Assembly (NCBI GenBank): GCA_029961685.1
Contig: JARWKL010000015.1
Coordinates: 13,638,801-13,702,800 of the forward strand
DNA length: 64,000 bases
DNA from: Aristolochia californica
Lineage: Eukaryota > Streptophyta > Magnoliopsida > Piperales > Aristolochiaceae
Direction: 5' to 3'
The notes below the pieces were generated by a model. It was not told where the DNA came from, did no database searches, and saw nothing but the letters and a program-made list of their open reading frames with translations. Position numbers and translations under genes: made by a program. Each line of letters begins with the position of its first letter. Positions within the stretch are counted from its first letter, which is position 1. This document shows positions 60,600-64,000 of this stretch, piece after piece.

Positions 60600-61274
60600 C
60601 ATTTGTTTTTGACTGATTTTTGATTCCCAAACCATAAGTCATTTCTAAAAAAAATTATAGCCATTACGCATCATTAATTGATCAAAACCTTTACGATGAT
60701 CAATGATTATTAGGTCAAATTTTTGTAAATGGGCAAAAAGTGGGCTGTTTTGCTCAGGTAAATATCCCACCAGACGTTAACTTTAGAATTTAATTGTTTC
60801 TACTCGAAATTTTTGGATCATTAGGTCATTTGCATCTTCAACATGTCTCTGGCATTCATATCCATATTTAAAACATGTTAGGATCAATTATAAATCTCTT
60901 TCTTATAAAATTCCAAGCATTTAGGGGGTTATACTAGTGGAATTTCCCAAACATGGATAACAAAACTTTGCTGTTCATTTTTAGTGCACGAATTTTTTTT
61001 TCACTTACATTTGTTATTGTTTTCAATTTTTTTCACACATAAACTCTAAAATTTTCATGTCGTTGTGATATTTTTGCCTTATCTTTTTGTTTACAAGAAA
61101 ATAGGGAGAGTGAAAACTCAATTTTTGATTTGAAAAGAAAATTTGAACATCCAAAAAGGAAACGCACAAATGAAGAGAGTGATACTTCCAAAAAGTATTT
61201 TTGAGTTTTGGGCATTTTAAACTCTTTTATTTATATATATATTAGGTTTTCAATCATTGGAAAAGGAGGGGGGC

Positions 61275-61291
61275 GGGGGGGGGGGGGGGGG
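61275..61291. repeat. G17 homopolymer in the satellite G-slot
   Basis: Seventeen uninterrupted G after GGAAAAGGAGGGGGGC, then TGGGTGTC. Confidence 0.9.
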
Positions 61292-62648
61292 TGGGTGTCT
61301 GTGCTTTTGACAGAGTGTTGACACCCAAACCATAAGTCATTTCTAACAAAAATTATAGTAGATATGCATCATTAATCAATCAAAACTTTTACGATGATCT
61401 ATGATTGTTAGGTCAGCATTTTATAAATGGGCAAAAAGTGGGCTGTTTGGCTCGGGTAAATATTCGACTGCATGTTTACTTGAGAATTTATTTTTTTCTA
61501 CTCTTTGAAATTTTTTGATCATTAGGTCATTTGCATCTTCAACATGTTTCAGGCATGCATATCCATATTTAAAACATGTTAGGATCAGTTAGAAATATCT
61601 TGCTTAAAAAATTCCAAGCTATTAGGGGGTTGTCCTTGTGGAATTTCCCAAATATGAATAACATCACTTTGATGTTCATTTTTAGTGTTTGTAATTTTTT
61701 TCTTCACTTACATTTATTATAGTTTTCAATTTTTTCACACATAACTCTAAAATTTTTATGTCGTTGTGATCTATTTGCCTTATCTTTTGGTTTACGAGAA
61801 AAGTGTGAAAGTGAAAACTCAAGTTCGGATTTGAAAAAAAAATTGAACATCCAAAATGGAATTGCACAAATGCAAAGAAAGATAATTCCAAAAAGTATCT
61901 TTGATTTTTAGAGATTGTAAACTCTTTTTTTTTTTTTTTTATGGATTAGATTTTGCAATCATCGCAAAAGAGGGGAGGGGGGCGAGGGATTTTTAACTGA
62001 GTGTTAACGCCTAAACCATAAGTCATTTCTAACTAAAATTATAGCCATTGTGCATCATTAATCGATCAAAACATTTACGATGATCTATGATTGTTAGGTC
62101 AACTTTTTGTAAATGGGCAAAAAGTGGGTTGTTTGGCTCTGGTAAATATTCCACTGCACGTTTACTTGAGAATTTCATTTTTTCTACTCTTTGAAATTTT
62201 TTTATCATTAGGTCATTTGCATCTTCAACATGTTTCAGGCATGCATATCCATACCTAAAACATGTTAGGATTAGTTAGAAATATCTTGCTTATAAAGTTC
62301 CAAGCTATTAGGGGGTTGTACTTGTTGAATTTCCCAAATATGAATAACATCACTTTCATGTTCATTTTTAGTGTTTGAAAATTTTTTTTTCACTTACATT
62401 TATTATAGTTTTCAATTTTTTTCACACATAACTCTAAAATTTTCATGTTGTTGTGATCTATTTGCCTTATCTTTTTGTTTACGAGAAAAGAGTGAGCGTG
62501 AAAACTCAAGTTCGGATTTGAAAAAAAATTGAACATCCAAAATGGAATTGTACAAATGCAGAGAAAGATAATTCCAAAAAGTATCTTTGATTTTTAGCGA
62601 TTGTAAACTCTTTTTTTTTATGTATTAGATTTTGCAATCATCGCAAAA

Positions 62649-62678
<30 letters not shown>
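62649..62678. repeat. G30 homopolymer in the satellite G-slot
   Basis: Thirty uninterrupted G after ATCATCGCAAAA. The neighbouring copy at about 61970 shares the ATCGCAAAAG variant but has only short interrupted runs, so the expansion is specific to this copy. Confidence 0.9.
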
Positions 62679-62680
<2 letters not shown>

Positions 62681-64000
62681 GCGTGGGATTTTTAACTGGG
62701 TGTTGACGCCCAAACCATAAGTCATCTTTAACTAAAATTATAGCCATTTTGCATCATTAATTGATAAAAACCTTTACGATCATCAATGATTGTTAGGTCA
62801 GATTTTTGTAAATGGGCAAAAAGTTGGTTGTTTGTCTCGAGTAAATATCCCACCGCACGTTTATTTGAGAATTTAATTTTTTCTACTCCTTGAAATTTTC
62901 TGATCATTGGGTCATTTGCATCTTCAACATATTTCAGGCATGCATATCTATATTTAAAACATGTTAGGATCAATTAGAAATCTCTTTCTTATAAAATTCC
63001 AAGCAATTAGGGGGTGGTACTAGTGGAATTTCCCAAACATGGATAACAAAACTTTGGTGTTCAGTTTTACTGCATGAAATTTTTTCCTTCTGTAACATTT
63101 ATTATAGTTTAAAATTTTTTGCACACATAAATTCTAAAATTTTCATTTCATTGTGATCTATTTGCCTAATCATTTTGTTTACGAGAAAAGAGGGAGAGCG
63201 AAAGCTCAAGTTTGGATTTGAAAATAAAATTGAACATCAAAATGGAAATGCACAAATGCAGAGAGAGATAATTCCAAAAACTATCTATGATTTTTAGGGA
63301 TAGAAACTCTTTTAGTTTTTTTATATATTAGGTTTTGCAATCATCGGAAAAGCGGGGGGTGGGGGTGAGAATGCGTGGAATTTTTAATTGGGTGTTGACT
63401 CCCAAAACATAAGTCATACCTAAAAAAAATTATTGCCATTACGCATCATTAATCGATCAAAACCATTACGATGATCTATGATTATTAGGTCAGCTTTTTT
63501 TAAATGGGCAAAAAGTTGGTTGTTTGGCTTGAGTAAATATCCCACTGCATGTTAACTTGAGAATTTAATTTTTTCTACTCCATGAAATTTTTGGTTCATT
63601 AGGTCATTTGCATCTTTTATATGTTTCAGGCGCGCATATCCATATTTATAACTTGTTAGGATCAATTAGAAATTTATTTTTTATAAAATTCCAAGCTATT
63701 AGGGGGTTGTACTTGTGGAATTTCCCAAACATGGATAATAAAACTTTGGTGTCATGTTTAGCGCGTGAAAAATATTTCTTCACTTACATTTATTATAGAT
63801 GTCTATATTTTGCACACACATACTCTAAATTTTTCATTTCATTGTGATCTATATGCCTTATCTTTTTTTTTTACGAGAAAAGAGGGAGAGTGAAAAATCA
63901 AGTTTCGATTTAAAAATAAAAATTGAACATCCAAAATGGAAATGCACAAATGCAGAGAGAGATAATTCCGAAAAGTATCTGTAATTTTTAGGGATTGTAA

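Larger units (their letters stand above)
57755..64000. repeat. Satellite array, block 5 (about 9 copies, distinct subfamily)
   Basis: Same satellite and orientation, but monomers share variants that are rare to the left: ATTAGGGGGTTGTACT (one extra G), CACACATAAA in place of CATACATAAA, and GAGAAAAGAGGGAGAG in place of GAGAAAAAAGGGAGAG. Anchor spacing is about 664-703 bp (anchors near 59110, 59802, 60466, 61145, 61848, 62534, 63232, 63926), slightly longer than in block 1. The array runs off the end of the window. No gene is seen. Confidence 0.92.

Noticed and set aside
1..64000. CRISPR array
   Set aside because: The repeat unit is a ~670-bp monomer without short repeat-spacer alternation, and the other content is plant retrotransposon sequence.

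Overview
The window is plant nuclear heterochromatin. About 48 kb of the 64 kb (roughly three quarters) is one AT-rich tandem satellite with a monomer of about 650-700 bp, all copies in the same orientation. The rest is decayed LTR retrotransposon sequence inserted into the array. Reasons for a plant: Ty1/copia gag-pol of plant type, primer-binding sites matching the plant initiator-Met tRNA (TGGTATCAGA), 5-bp target duplications, and a TTTAGGG-type telomere-like motif inside one insertion. I see no intact gene, tRNA, rRNA or CRISPR array. The species cannot be named from this sequence.

Layout: satellite (1-19728); an 839-bp solo LTR with perfect 5-bp target duplications (19729-20567); satellite (20568-36871), which includes higher-order repeats of about 2.6-4.0 kb; a 435-bp solo-LTR-like insertion (36872-37306); satellite (37307-41211); a 13.5-kb nested retrotransposon complex (41212-54735); satellite (54736-56847); a 3' fragment of a copia element (56848-57754); satellite of a distinguishable subfamily (57755-64000).

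The 13.5-kb complex holds, from left to right: a plus-strand copia element (element 1) with gag, protease and integrase remnants but RT and most of RNase H deleted; a composite with about 460-bp inverted-repeat arms around a minus-strand LTR, primer-binding site and gag-like segment; a minus-strand copia (element 2) that keeps RT but has lost RNase H and its 3' end; and a second minus-strand copia of the same family (element 3) that keeps an RNase H part but has lost RT. The order suggests element 3 landed in satellite, element 2 then inserted into the RNase H region of element 3, and later rearrangement cut element 2 at 46926.

The most unusual structure is in the satellite. A single slot in the monomer, just after a conserved AATCATCGGAAAA-like motif, has repeatedly expanded into uninterrupted G runs (up to 41 G). 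A neighbouring stretch of about 110 bp is strongly conserved and also contains most of the retrotransposon insertion junctions. The many 60-130 codon open frames in the satellite recur in register with the monomer on both strands and are by-products of the repeat, not genes. Copy numbers, identities and ages given here are estimates by eye.
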